A DNA stretch of 64,000 nt, from the NCBI GenBank assembly GCA_963693365.1, contig CAVNZM010000007.1, positions 124,001-188,000 of the forward strand, given 5' to 3'. The translations under genes and the position numbers were made by a program. This stretch comes from Amoebidium appalachense (taxonomy: Eukaryota > Ichthyosporea). The notes under the pieces are model-generated. The model did no database searches. It saw only the letters and a program-made list of their open reading frames with translations, and had not been told where the DNA came from. Below are positions 54,385-64,000 of the stretch, one piece after another (within the stretch, counting starts at the first letter, position 1; each line of letters begins with the position of its first letter).

Positions 54385-55179
54385 TGGTGGCGGGGTTGGG
54401 AAGGCCGGGAAGGGAGGGGGGAGGGAGGGGGGAAGGCGGGGGGCGGGGGAGGGGAAGGGGGGGGGGGGGGAGGGGCCTGGGGCGGGCGGGGGGGGGGGGG
54501 GGGGAGGCCTGGAGGAGGGGGATAGGGGGGGGGGGGGGGACTCCCCGTTCTCCCCCCCTCACCTCCCCCTCCCCCTCCCCTCAACTCGAGAGCTCCCCAA
54601 ACTCCGCGATCCCCCCTCCTTCCCCCCCCCCCCTTCCCCCTCCTTTCTCCCCCCCCCCCGCCCGGCCCCGCCTTCCGGACCCCGGGGCGCATTTAACGAT
54701 CCCGGCCGGCATACAGACAGGCTGAAAGCACCCACGTGCACACGTGCACGCGTGCTGCACCAACACTCAACAGCTGATTGGACAACGTTGACACGGCTGT
54801 ATTGCATGCATACTGCCTCCACCCGCATACACGTAGTATGCATGAATGCATGCATAACCAGGGTCGTCGATGATTCGTTCGAACATGGAATTTGCATGTG
54901 GTATACGTATACGCACACATCCCTCACACACGAACAGGCACACACGTGTGTACACATGTATGTCACACGCATAAACACACACACACACAGACACACGCAC
55001 CGTACATACGCGAACAAGTACACGCACGCACGTGCACACGCACACAACTTGGAGAATTTATGCACAGCCACACACACACCGTAGCACGTAGTACCGTGGC
55101 ATGCACACGCACACACCACAAACACGCGGGCACAGACACAAAGGCAGACACACGAACACACACGCGCGCACGCAGAGAC

Positions 55180-55261
<82 letters not shown>

Positions 55262-56115
55262 AGTCACACACACACACCGTCACACACAAACACAACACAC
55301 ACACCCTCGCACGCACACATACACACACCGGCACTGTGACACAGTTCATTGGCTGCATGAACGTCGAAACCAATCATTGCGTAGATTGGAACCGCTCCCA
55401 GACTCCCATGTTTGGGGCGTATTGTGTGTTTTTAGAAGTTTTGGGTTTCTGAATTCAGAGCTCAAACAGAGTATTGCATTTTGCAAATCGTTAATAGAGA
55501 CATTAAACGGCATTTCCCCTGCATAAACAAATATAAATGTATACCCTATTTTATTTTAGAAGCTTTTGGTTTTTCACAGCTACACGCTACATTTGCAATA
55601 CTTGATTTTTCAATCTTTTGAAAAATCGGCCATCAGAAAATGTGGGGATAAAGCCCGGAAATATAACCAGCAAGGCAGTCACAAGGCCATGGGAAATTAA
55701 TCCCCATAAACCTTATAATGGATGACGGCTTAACTGCGGAACAACTCAGCAGCCTTCACAAGATAAAACTACATCAGTATATATACATTAATTTATTTAT
55801 TTTGTAAAAACACAAACAACACTTAAAAGCTTTTAGTGTGTATTTATTGCTTAAATATGTTCTATTTCTTTCTGTACGGTTTTCTAAACGTTTTTTCATT
55901 CAGTGAAACTCTACATTTTCTATTAGCCATCTGACCCCATGGAAGGGTGTAGGGTGGCCAAGTGAGCATGGCTACACACGGCAACCGCCAAACGCAAAAC
56001 AGAAAACAAACACGCCCAGATAGTATAGTTTTTATAAAGCATTCAAAAGAGTAGGAATATACCGTCGGTATACAGTAGGTCAACACTTATACAACATACA
56101 CACGCAACGAGCACA

Positions 56116-56154
<39 letters not shown>

Positions 56155-56180
56155 ACGTACACACGTGCACGGCACCCCCC
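53082..56180. other. intergenic spacer
   Basis: Unique AT-moderate DNA at 53082-54240 with AATAAA at 53566-53571 as a possible gp78 polyadenylation signal. Then GT- and G-rich DNA (54360-54540), C-rich DNA (54620-54660), CA-rich DNA (54910-55330), and low-repeat AT-rich DNA to about 56090. A (CA)n array at 56117-56152 precedes the transporter start codon. No coding exon is supported. Confidence 0.5.
53566..53571 (+). terminator. possible polyadenylation signal of the gp78-like gene
   Basis: AATAAA about 485 bases after the gp78 stop codon, the first in the downstream DNA that I noticed. Confidence 0.35.
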
Positions 56181-57290
56181 ATGACCATGGAGAAACACGC
56201 GAGCCAGCTCGCCATCTTTGGCGCTATATCCAACTACTGGGTGATCTCCATCTCAATCGTTTTTGTAAACAAGGTTCTCATGTCCGGGGATAACAAGGTT
56301 GACGCGCCGATTTTCATCACTTGGTATCAGGTGCGTGTACGAGCAGAGACACATGTGTGTGTGTGTGTGTGCGTTTATTTGTGTAGGGGTTAGGTATGCG
56401 TGTATGTATAGGAAGGAATCTGCACATGAGCCGTCTGTTGTCTTTGTGTGTCTGTGGGGCTTCCCTGGGGTGGATCTCCGCGTTTTGTCTGCCCTGTGTG
56501 TGCCTGCAACAATTTTGTATAATTAAGTTACTTCCTAAGACCTTGTAAGAAGAGGTGGCAGTCGTGCTTTACATTGTCATACCATGTTGCACTCTTCGGT
56601 ATGCTGGAGTCAATGGGGTCCGACAGCGAGTTGTTGTTTAGCGCCAGAACGAGAAATATGTTAGCAGCCCATTACACACACACAAGTGTAAAACGCTTGC
56701 GCCGAGGAAGGCACGTGATTTTGCTGTGCGTGCGGATGCTACTAGTGATTAGTGATTGTGAACATGGGATGAAAAGGGTGTGGGTACAGGCTCGGTTAGA
56801 TCCAGCAACAATTGGTGATCAAAGAGTTTTTGTGTTCTGCAATGAAGCCATGTAGAAGATTTAATAACGTGACCCCCCTCCTCCCTCCCTCCCTTCCCCC
56901 CCACCGCCCTCCCACCCCCAAAACACATACACAAACACATGCGGCTACACACCGCCTTCCCTCCCCTCTCCTCGGCCCGGGCGGGTCTAGAATACCCAAA
57001 TTGACCACACAATTGTACACACAAACACGCTCGCACGCGATCTAGACGTCCACAAATGAATAAGAACAAGCACACACCACATATTACACACACACACACA
57101 CACACACACATGCAGTGTGTGTGCACGGTGTTTGCCTGCTGGGCCATGGGCAAGCTCGGTCTTGCCGGGGTGCCCCAGTACGAGGTGAGACAGGACGTGC
57201 TTAAGAAGGTGCTGCCGTTGTCGGTTGTGTTCCTGCTCATGATCCTCACCAACAACCTGTGCCTCAAGTACGTCGAGGTCTCCTTCTACC

Positions 57291-57354
<64 letters not shown>

Positions 57355-58638
57355 AGGGGGAGATGAGGAGGCAGGGGGGGAGGGGGGGGGGGGGGGAGGG
57401 GGGGGGGGAGTGGAGGTGAAGCGTTTTTTTTTTTTTTCCTGGAAGAGAAGGGAGGGGGGAGAACGGGGGGAGGATATGCTAGGGAGGGGGCAGGGTACGA
57501 GAGGGCTGGCAGGGGGGGGGGGGGGGGGGGGAAAGAGAGAGACACACTCCTTAGCCTCTGCACAACGTGATTTCTGAATGATAACGCTACTAACACACCG
57601 AATGCTTTTGTTAAGTGTTTCTCCCACCAATCCCTTCTGCCCAAGCTCGCAGTGGTACTCTCTATGTCCACCCACATTGGAATGGTTTGAAGACTAAAGC
57701 CTGCACACGTACCACCCACACTAAACCACCCATATCCGCCATACGTTTCTCACCACCATCTTTTTCCTACTCTCAACACACACATTAACACACACAGAGA
57801 GAGAGACACAAAACAAAGCACTAATCCCATCCCCTTGCCCTTTCCTCTACAGATTGCACGGTCACTCACGCTCGTGTTCAACGTCATTCTTACCTACTAC
57901 TTTCTCGGTGAATCCACAAGCCCTAAGGCCCTAGCCACGTGTGGCATTGTTCTGTTTGGATTCCTCCTTGGCAACCAGCAGGAGGTTAACTGGAACATTC
58001 TAGGTGTTGTGTTTGGTGTTACGTCATCCTTGTTTGTTGCACTTAACTCCATCTACGTCAAGAAGGTCCTCCCTATCGTGGACAACAACAGCTGGAAGCT
58101 GACGCTGTACAACAATTTCAATGCCTGCATCCTGTTTGTGCCCTTCATTGTCTTCTCCGGCGAGGTAATGTGTCCCCGCATGGAGTCATGTGCCTGCGAT
58201 TGTTGGTGTGATCCCGTGCATACACGTGAATCCATGCAGGAGGGTTGGGGGGGAGGAGGGGAGGGCAGGCGGGGGGGGGGGGGGGGGGGGGGGGGGGGAG
58301 GGAGGGGGGGAGAGAGAGAGAGATAGAGAGAAAGACAAAGAGTTTGTGTGTGTGTGTGTGGTGGTGGGGGGGGGAAGGGGGGGGGGGAGGGGGGGGGGGG
58401 GGGCTTGGTGGGTTGGGAGGTTGCGTGTGTGTGGTAGGTGCCACTTGTTGGCACATGCACAGTTTGTGTTTATAGTTGCTGTGCTTTTGTTGACAAATGG
58501 TGCTGCTAGGCTTGTTCTTCCGATCGCATAACCGATAACTAACATACCACATCACCAACCCCACGATTTCCCTCCAACTACGCCTTGCACACGTGCACCC
58601 TCCCCCCTCCCCCTTCCACACCTAACACACACACACAC

Positions 58639-58682
<44 letters not shown>

Positions 58683-59031
58683 CCCCGTGCTCCTCAACAG
58701 CCCCACTGTGCGCACTACCTCCTTCTGGGCCATGATGACCTTGGCGGGTGTTCTGGGCGTTGCGATTGGTCTAGCCACAGCCTATCAGATCCAGATGACG
58801 TCACCCCTCACACACAACATCTCTGGTACTGCTAAGGCCGCCGCACAAACTGTGATGGCACTTTATATTTATCAGAACCCGATTACTGGGTGGGGTGCAT
58901 TTTCTATTGGGCTTGTTTTGGCTGGGTCTATGGCTTATACGATGGTCAGGAGGAATGAGATGTTTGCGAAACAGAATGCACCACGCCCCGACGTTGCTTA
59001 CTCGGAGCTTAAGAATGTTGATACTAAGTGA
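56181..59031 (+). CDS. GDP-fucose transporter, SLC35C1-like
   Basis: Four exons, 56181-56330, 57116-57292, 57853-58164 and 58681-59031, all joined in phase 0, give 329 aa. The chain has about ten membrane helices typical of the nucleotide-sugar/drug-metabolite transporter superfamily. Segments that I recognise from the GDP-fucose transporter family include FVNKVL, DAPIFITWYQ, NNLCLKYVEVSFYQ, IARSLTLVFNVILTYYFL, LNSIYVKKVLP, LTLYNNFNACILF and TSPLTHNISGTAKAAAQT near the C-terminus. It should import GDP-fucose from the cytosol into the Golgi lumen in exchange for GMP, for protein fucosylation. ATG 56181 is preferred over the ATG two codons later. The tail (YSELKNVDTK) ends in a Lys-rich cytosolic segment. 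Introns carry (GT)n, poly-G and (CA)n tracts. The frame is intact. Confidence 0.95.
57293..57352. repeat. (GT)n array forming a 5' splice site
   Basis: The second intron of the transporter gene starts directly as GTGTGT for about 60 bases, then G-rich DNA. Confidence 0.95.
58627..58680. repeat. (CA)n array forming a 3' splice site
   Basis: About 54 bases of CA with one CG step; the last CACAG is the acceptor of the final transporter exon. Confidence 0.95.
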
Positions 59032-60014
59032 GCTCTGTGTGATTCTGAGCCAATCAAACAACTCGATTAGGTGTAGTTGCTAGTACCAGTAATGGTAGAG
59101 GGATTGTTGTATTTTTAGTGGTTGATATCTTGTTTTTTCGAGATGTAAAGAATACGTTGTGGGGCTGTCAATACGAAGAACGCACACTTGCCGTTAAAGC
59201 CGAGTGTCCGTGTTGCTATGTACATAGTTGCCCAATGATATGCATACATAAGAGTAGGTGGTTTTATGGCATTCTTCTAGTGGCCCTGGTTGGCAGAATA
59301 AAACTATGAACATGGTTTATAAAAATGTCGATACAACTACTCAGCTCCACTGGGAAACATTTCATGTGCCGATTTTTTTTTGTGTGTGTGGTGGTGGTAG
59401 GTTGTGTGTGTGTGTGTCTGTGTGTGGTGGGTGTGTGTGTGGGGGGGGGGGGGGGGGGGGGGGGGGAGAAGGAGGAAGGGGAAGGGGGTGATCTGCACTT
59501 TCGAATAGCAAAGTCTATTGGCACCTGCTGCAACACACCGGCCTGCAAAATTCTAGTTGACAGACGGCATATGCTTGCCTATAAAGGGTGTTGCCACCAC
59601 GCCTTGCTTTGCGTCTACATGATAAAGGAAGAAAGCAGGATACAACCGTTAATGGTTTATGCATATGTGTTAACCATCCTATTCCGAGTCAATACAAATA
59701 TGATGACATGACTCTTATTAATAGTGTAGCTCGGCTGTAGCTCAAGCTTGGCCAAGCTATGCATACAATGTGTGTGTGCACTTTATAAATATACCAAGAG
59801 CATGTAACACTCTTTGTGTGACGCTCTGCCACAGCACGTGTGTGTGTGTGTGTGTGCGTGTGTGCAAGTGTGTGTGTGTGTGTGTGTGCGCGTGCGCGTG
59901 CGTGCGCGTGCGTGCGCGTGCGTGCGTGCGTGTGCGTTTGCATGTGTGTGCGTGCGTGTGTGCGTGTGCATGTGTGACTGTGCGTGTGTGTGTGCTTGGG
60001 TGTGCTCACGTGTC

Positions 60015-60059
<45 letters not shown>

Positions 60060-60546
60060 TCATGATGGCAGTGATGGCGGGGTACGCCACCCCCGGGAGG
60101 GGAGAGAGGGGGGGGGGGGGGGTGGCTTCCCAAGGGGGGAGGGTTGCAATTGATCATGTGTGCCTCGATGAGGCTATGATCCGAGTTCTCATAAAAACAG
60201 CCTCATTCTTACCATGTACATACGGCAGCTCACAGCAAGCCTTAGGCACAGGTGCATCTACTGTAACAGAGAGGTAGGAACGTAGCCCTGGCAGTCACTG
60301 GGTCAGACAAACCAATAGCCATATATAGGCCATTGCAACAAACCGGGCACTGGCTGAGTATGTTGCTATAATCATTGCCATGTTTATCAAGTTTGCAGCA
60401 AATCCAATTGGCTGGAAGAAGACTTGCGAGACTGCAAGTTCAACAGAATACTTTTTCATGCACATTCAATTTATTTTAGTAGTGTATTTGGATCACAGAA
60501 ACATATCCCGGTTTGGGCTTGTCTGCATTTGATATGTGTCAGGAAA

Positions 60547-60580
<34 letters not shown>

Positions 60581-61379
60581 TGGGGGGAGGGGAGTGGGGG
60601 GGGGGGGGGGGGGGGGGGGGAGTCACAAAAGTGGGTTTTGTCCACGTGCGTTGGTTATTCATTTTTGAGCAAGCCAATGATTGCCAGGTACATGTGCATG
60701 TACTTTGTGTGCATTTATAGGACGTGCTGTCGCCGAATCTGTATCCCCACGTGTTTTATGTGATCATGATATGTGTGCAATAAAAAGGAAGCAGCCCTCA
60801 TCCTCCTCCCTCCCATATGTAAACACACGTGCACACACACACAAACACACACATGTAACAGCACAGAATCGCCAACCACACATACATGTGTTCACACACA
60901 TACACACACACGCAGGCATGGCCGTCTTGAAAACTCAACCTTTATCTTTATATTTTTAGTAACACCCTTACATTTTGGTAGCATCAATATCCCCTGCAAA
61001 GTGTTCCAGAGGGTCGTGCCGCAGGGGCACAGACAACCGATCTGTATGTACGCAAGTACACCTCCAGACATACACAGCTCACAACTGCCCAGGCTAGGGA
61101 CCACGTGTACGCGCATGGGTGTAGACAGGCCCACGGTTGAATACGGAGAGTTGGCAGGCTTCACTACTGTTGTGTGGCGGTAGTTCGAGTGCAGGAAGCA
61201 GAAAGTTTAATCCGGTTTGAAATCCAACGACATATATGTGGACACCATACTATTTACATGAAAACCACTTGCCCTACATGACTATCTTGTAAAAGCCTCG
61301 TCTAGCAAGGAAGGACTTGAAACACACACCTGTCTATTCTACTGTTTATATATCTCGAAAACCCACTCAACAGACATCT
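59032..61379. other. convergent intergenic region
   Basis: Lies between the 3' ends of the transporter (+) and the membrane-protein gene (-). Contains the transporter 3' UTR, poly-G at 59442-59466 and 60548-60620, a (GT)n/(GC) array at 59838-60058, and CA-rich DNA at 60820-60915. A plus-strand frame of about 74 codons at 60959-61183 (CKVFQRVVPQGHRQ to the stop) is free of repeats, but no homologue or partner exon was recognised. Confidence 0.45.
59297..59302 (+). terminator. polyadenylation signal of the transporter gene
   Basis: AATAAA about 265 bases after the transporter stop codon. Confidence 0.55.
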
Positions 61380-62446
61380 TTACACACTGCTGCTTCTTTC
61401 ACCCCTCACAGTACTATCATAGTATGCCTTCACAATACGGTGATGATAATAACTTGCACCTGCAGACCACAAGAAAATTGACGAAAACCCAGCAGCAAAA
61501 TACACCACTACGGAGTAGATCACAACGGTAGCAATGGTCCACGCGTTCTCTGTTTCTGGGGTGCGGAATGAGTTCCCAAGTGCTATCACTATCACAGCTA
61601 TCAACCGTGAAGCGACGACTGCCACCGCAGTGATGCACAAATACAGTAGCCAATACTGGAATGAGCGCAGTTTTTTCTCCCTCAGCAGCGCCCAACACCT
61701 ACTGATTGCAGAATGGGCCCCACACCCTCCACCACGATAATCGCAGGGGCAATGCTCAGACCAATGGCAGCAATCACCCCCGGTACCACCAACAGAGCAA
61801 GGCCAATCAGAATCATGAAGTAGTACATGACGTTGAATAAGACTAGGTACACCAGTGTACGCAAGTCGCAACATCCACCACCACAAAACACCGCATACAG
61901 CCGTGCCGATCCTTCAAAGGCGGAAACATCTGTGCCCCTTGGCAACTGGTTGACGGAGGCAAAGTACTCGTATGAACGCTCTGTGACTGCACGGGTAACC
62001 GTGCGCTGTGCAGACACACAGAACACGCTGAAAAGAAGAAACACGCCGAGCATGTTCATGGCCGCATAGATGGCTGCGTCAGACAGACCCATGTCCTTTG
62101 CCCCGTGCACGAAATAGTCAAACGCACTTGTGACACCGCTAGGGATGAGTGCCTTTACAGCATAGTACGTACCGATGTTCACCGTCAAAACCGTTGTGCC
62201 AAACCACACCGCACTAACCAACCCAGACGCAGTGCCCATGTACTCCAGCGCGCGGTCCAATGCATCCCTGAGGCGAGGTTTGGGCCCCGCAGCACCTTGC
62301 GTGAACTTTGCCGTTGGGGGTGAGCGTGTTACGAGGATGTGTTGCTTGTCGTCGAGGTAAATTGTGCTTGGTGGCTGTGCTGTGCTGTTGTCTGACTCCC
62401 CGTAGGCCGCTTTGGGCGCGCGGGGGGTTAGCTGTGGAGGCTCCAT
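61380..62446 (-). CDS. multi-pass membrane protein, one frame break
   Basis: No intron is needed. The frame opens at ATG 62446 and ends at TAA 61382-61380. The length, 1067 bases, is one short of a whole number of codons, and the reading frame changes near 61700-61710. The intended product is about 355 aa. The first 75 residues are polar and Pro-rich. Six or seven hydrophobic helices follow (TLVYLVLFNVMYYFMILIGL; WLLYLCITAVAVVASRLIAV; ATVVIYSVVVYFAAGFSSIF). The segment APAIIVVEGVGPI followed by RCWALLREKK recalls the conserved VEG-GP-x-AL-RSW segment of prokaryotic-type membrane families such as DUF6159 or YciC-like proteins, so a relation is possible but unproved. Function unknown. The break may be a real mutation or a consensus error. 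Confidence 0.7.
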
Positions 62447-64000
62447 GCTGGCGTGAATGAAAACGAGCGCCTGTTAAGCCAAAAAAGAGATAGAGCCAAA
62501 CCAGAATAGAGGGCAACAGAGGATTGGTGATGAGCTGCAACCCAAATGTACAGCTAGCAGATGAAGTAAATACGAGCGTGTTTTTTAGCTTGATTTTGTA
62601 AATTGAGCGTGCTAACGTGATGACGCATAGTTACCTCCATGAACCAAAGCTAGCAGGAGATCACTGTTTTGCCTGTTTCTAATATATACTTCTCTTCCCT
62701 CTCACTAAAAGTGACACAGGCACGTACATATGTAACGGTAGATGTAACGCAGCGGGCGTGTTGACTTTTTCGTTTTTGCGGATAAAAGGGCTGCGTTCTT
62801 TTGGGGAGTTTTACCCGTAGGTGATTGGAGGGGGCCATCTGAAATCAGCTGTGCCTATTGCGATGCCGTGACTTGTAGCGAATGGCATGAAGCTTAATTT
62901 TCTTTCTACAATATCCTGATGTCTACACTATAAGTAGTTCCATTTAATGCAAGACATCAACCGAATCAACCTGTTTTTCAAGAAATACAAATACAAATAA
63001 ATTTAAATTTAATCTTACCAGCTTTTTTTGTCATATATGGTACATATTAGAGCATTATACCTTGCAGGCGTCAAACCGTCATCGCCGTCAACTTGCGTTA
63101 AGTGTTACCGTAATCCGTCTGTCATCGTATTTGAACCAATCGCATCAAGGCTTAAATGAGGCTATTTTCCGTCCAACTATTGGAGTAATAAAGATGAAGG
63201 CGGCAGGTATTTTCCTGTGTTTTGTTTTTGTTGTTTCCCGGTTTTCTGTTTACAGGGGCACCATGTGGCCGCTTTGTTCTCATCCCTGACCTGTATAATG
63301 GTGTAGCTCAGCCCCTCCCTTACAGCCCTCACCTGCAGCACTCAGTGAAGAGTTGTTATCGTTATCCATAAAACGACCCTCAGTTCCACCCACTCCTCCC
63401 TCTTCCCCCCAACCCTTCCTGGCGTTCCTCTAGGCGGCCTCGGCCAGACATACCGTTCGCGCAAGCCTAAAGCTAACGAAACTTCGGTGGCGCCCCCGGA
63501 GGAGAGTGGTTGCTTGTGTATGTGGGAAGGGAGGAGGGGGTGGAACGGAAGGGTTGGGGGGGCGGGGGGAGGTTGTCTTAACTAAGTAATTGATGATGTG
63601 ACTAATAAAGGCTCTCAATGTGCACTGAAAAAAAAAGCGGAGCTTGAAGCAGCATCGACCCACAGAAGAGCACCCAAGCTCCCCCTTTTATTTTGAGCAT
63701 AAGGAACTGGTCTCTATCTCTTTTTTCCAGCATAATGCATGATGTGCAACCCAGCTATACACTCTGCCGTCGTGTCATTGTTACAGGGTATAGGCAATCA
63801 TAGTACAACTGCACACAACTCGTATTCAGAAAATTCGTTTTCACATGTGGCAACCGTGAGTCAATATACAGCTTTTAGCTACCTACAGAGACTTCTAAGT
63901 AATAGATACAAGTTGAAGGCAAACACACAAGTCATAAATATGTATTGTGTGAGTGCTTGTTAAAGAATAACAACCCCCCCTTAAAAAAAGAAGAAGAAAA
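62447..64000. other. 5' flank of the membrane-protein gene and right edge of window
   Basis: Low-repeat DNA with AT-rich blocks (62980-63010). AATAAA occurs near 63188 and 63604; the second is followed 20 bases on by nine A. G-rich DNA at 63510-63570. The last 20 bases are A-rich. No coding exon is supported; the promoter of the minus-strand gene should lie at 62447-62900. Confidence 0.45.

Noticed and set aside
60959-61183. Repeat-free frame ending TTVVWR
   Set aside because: Has a possible acceptor upstream but no partner exon or recognised family; kept only as a note in the intergenic entry.

Overview
The window is nuclear DNA of an intron-rich eukaryote. I place it, as an inference only, with the unicellular relatives of animals (an ichthyosporean-like protist would fit). 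Coding sequence is split into many short exons with GT-AG introns. The gene set includes a type I PKA regulatory subunit, a gp78/AMFR-type ERAD ubiquitin ligase, a GDP-fucose transporter and an ankyrin protein with the ANKRD11/12 domain order. No tRNA, rRNA, CRISPR or prokaryotic operon structure was seen. Most long reading frames in the window are low-complexity artefacts of (CA)n, (GT)n, poly-C and poly-G tracts inside introns.

Layout. 161-6125 (+): 3' part of a TPR/MYND zinc-finger gene with three frame lesions. 6126-8917: convergent intergenic DNA with an AAGGAGGG repeat field, a 328-bp element with terminal inverted repeats and a 35-bp perfect palindrome. 8918-13570 (-): PKA regulatory subunit, 8 exons, 364 aa. 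13571-16504: spacer and probable leader region. 16505-19059 (-): PAM2 plus ankyrin protein, 4 exons, 379 aa. 19060-23257: divergent 5' region. 23258-34688 (+): ANKRD11/12-like gene, at least 13 exons. 36524-37477 (+): single-exon coiled-coil protein. 37478-41192: spacer with two perfect tandem duplications. 41193-53081 (+): gp78/AMFR-like E3 ligase, 16 exons, 657 aa. 56181-59031 (+): SLC35C1-like GDP-fucose transporter, 4 exons, 329 aa. 61380-62446 (-): multi-pass membrane protein with one frame break.

The exon models rest on agreement of splice phase with exon length at every junction, which also locates the frame breaks. The genes are independent eukaryotic units, not an operon. Two share a theme at the ER/Golgi (gp78 in ERAD, SLC35C1 in Golgi fucose supply).

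The most unusual property is intron architecture. (GT)n and poly-G tracts start at or near many 5' splice sites, while poly-C and (CA)n tracts end at the 3' splice sites. The two intron ends are therefore often reverse complements and could pair in the RNA. Many introns also carry a T-run followed directly by a G-run in the sense direction. Two introns share a palindromic GCATGCACGTGCATG minisatellite, and a short dispersed repeat recurs in introns of the first and fourth genes. Three genes carry one-base deletions, two of them at C runs, which points to consensus errors in the assembly, although true gene decay is not excluded.
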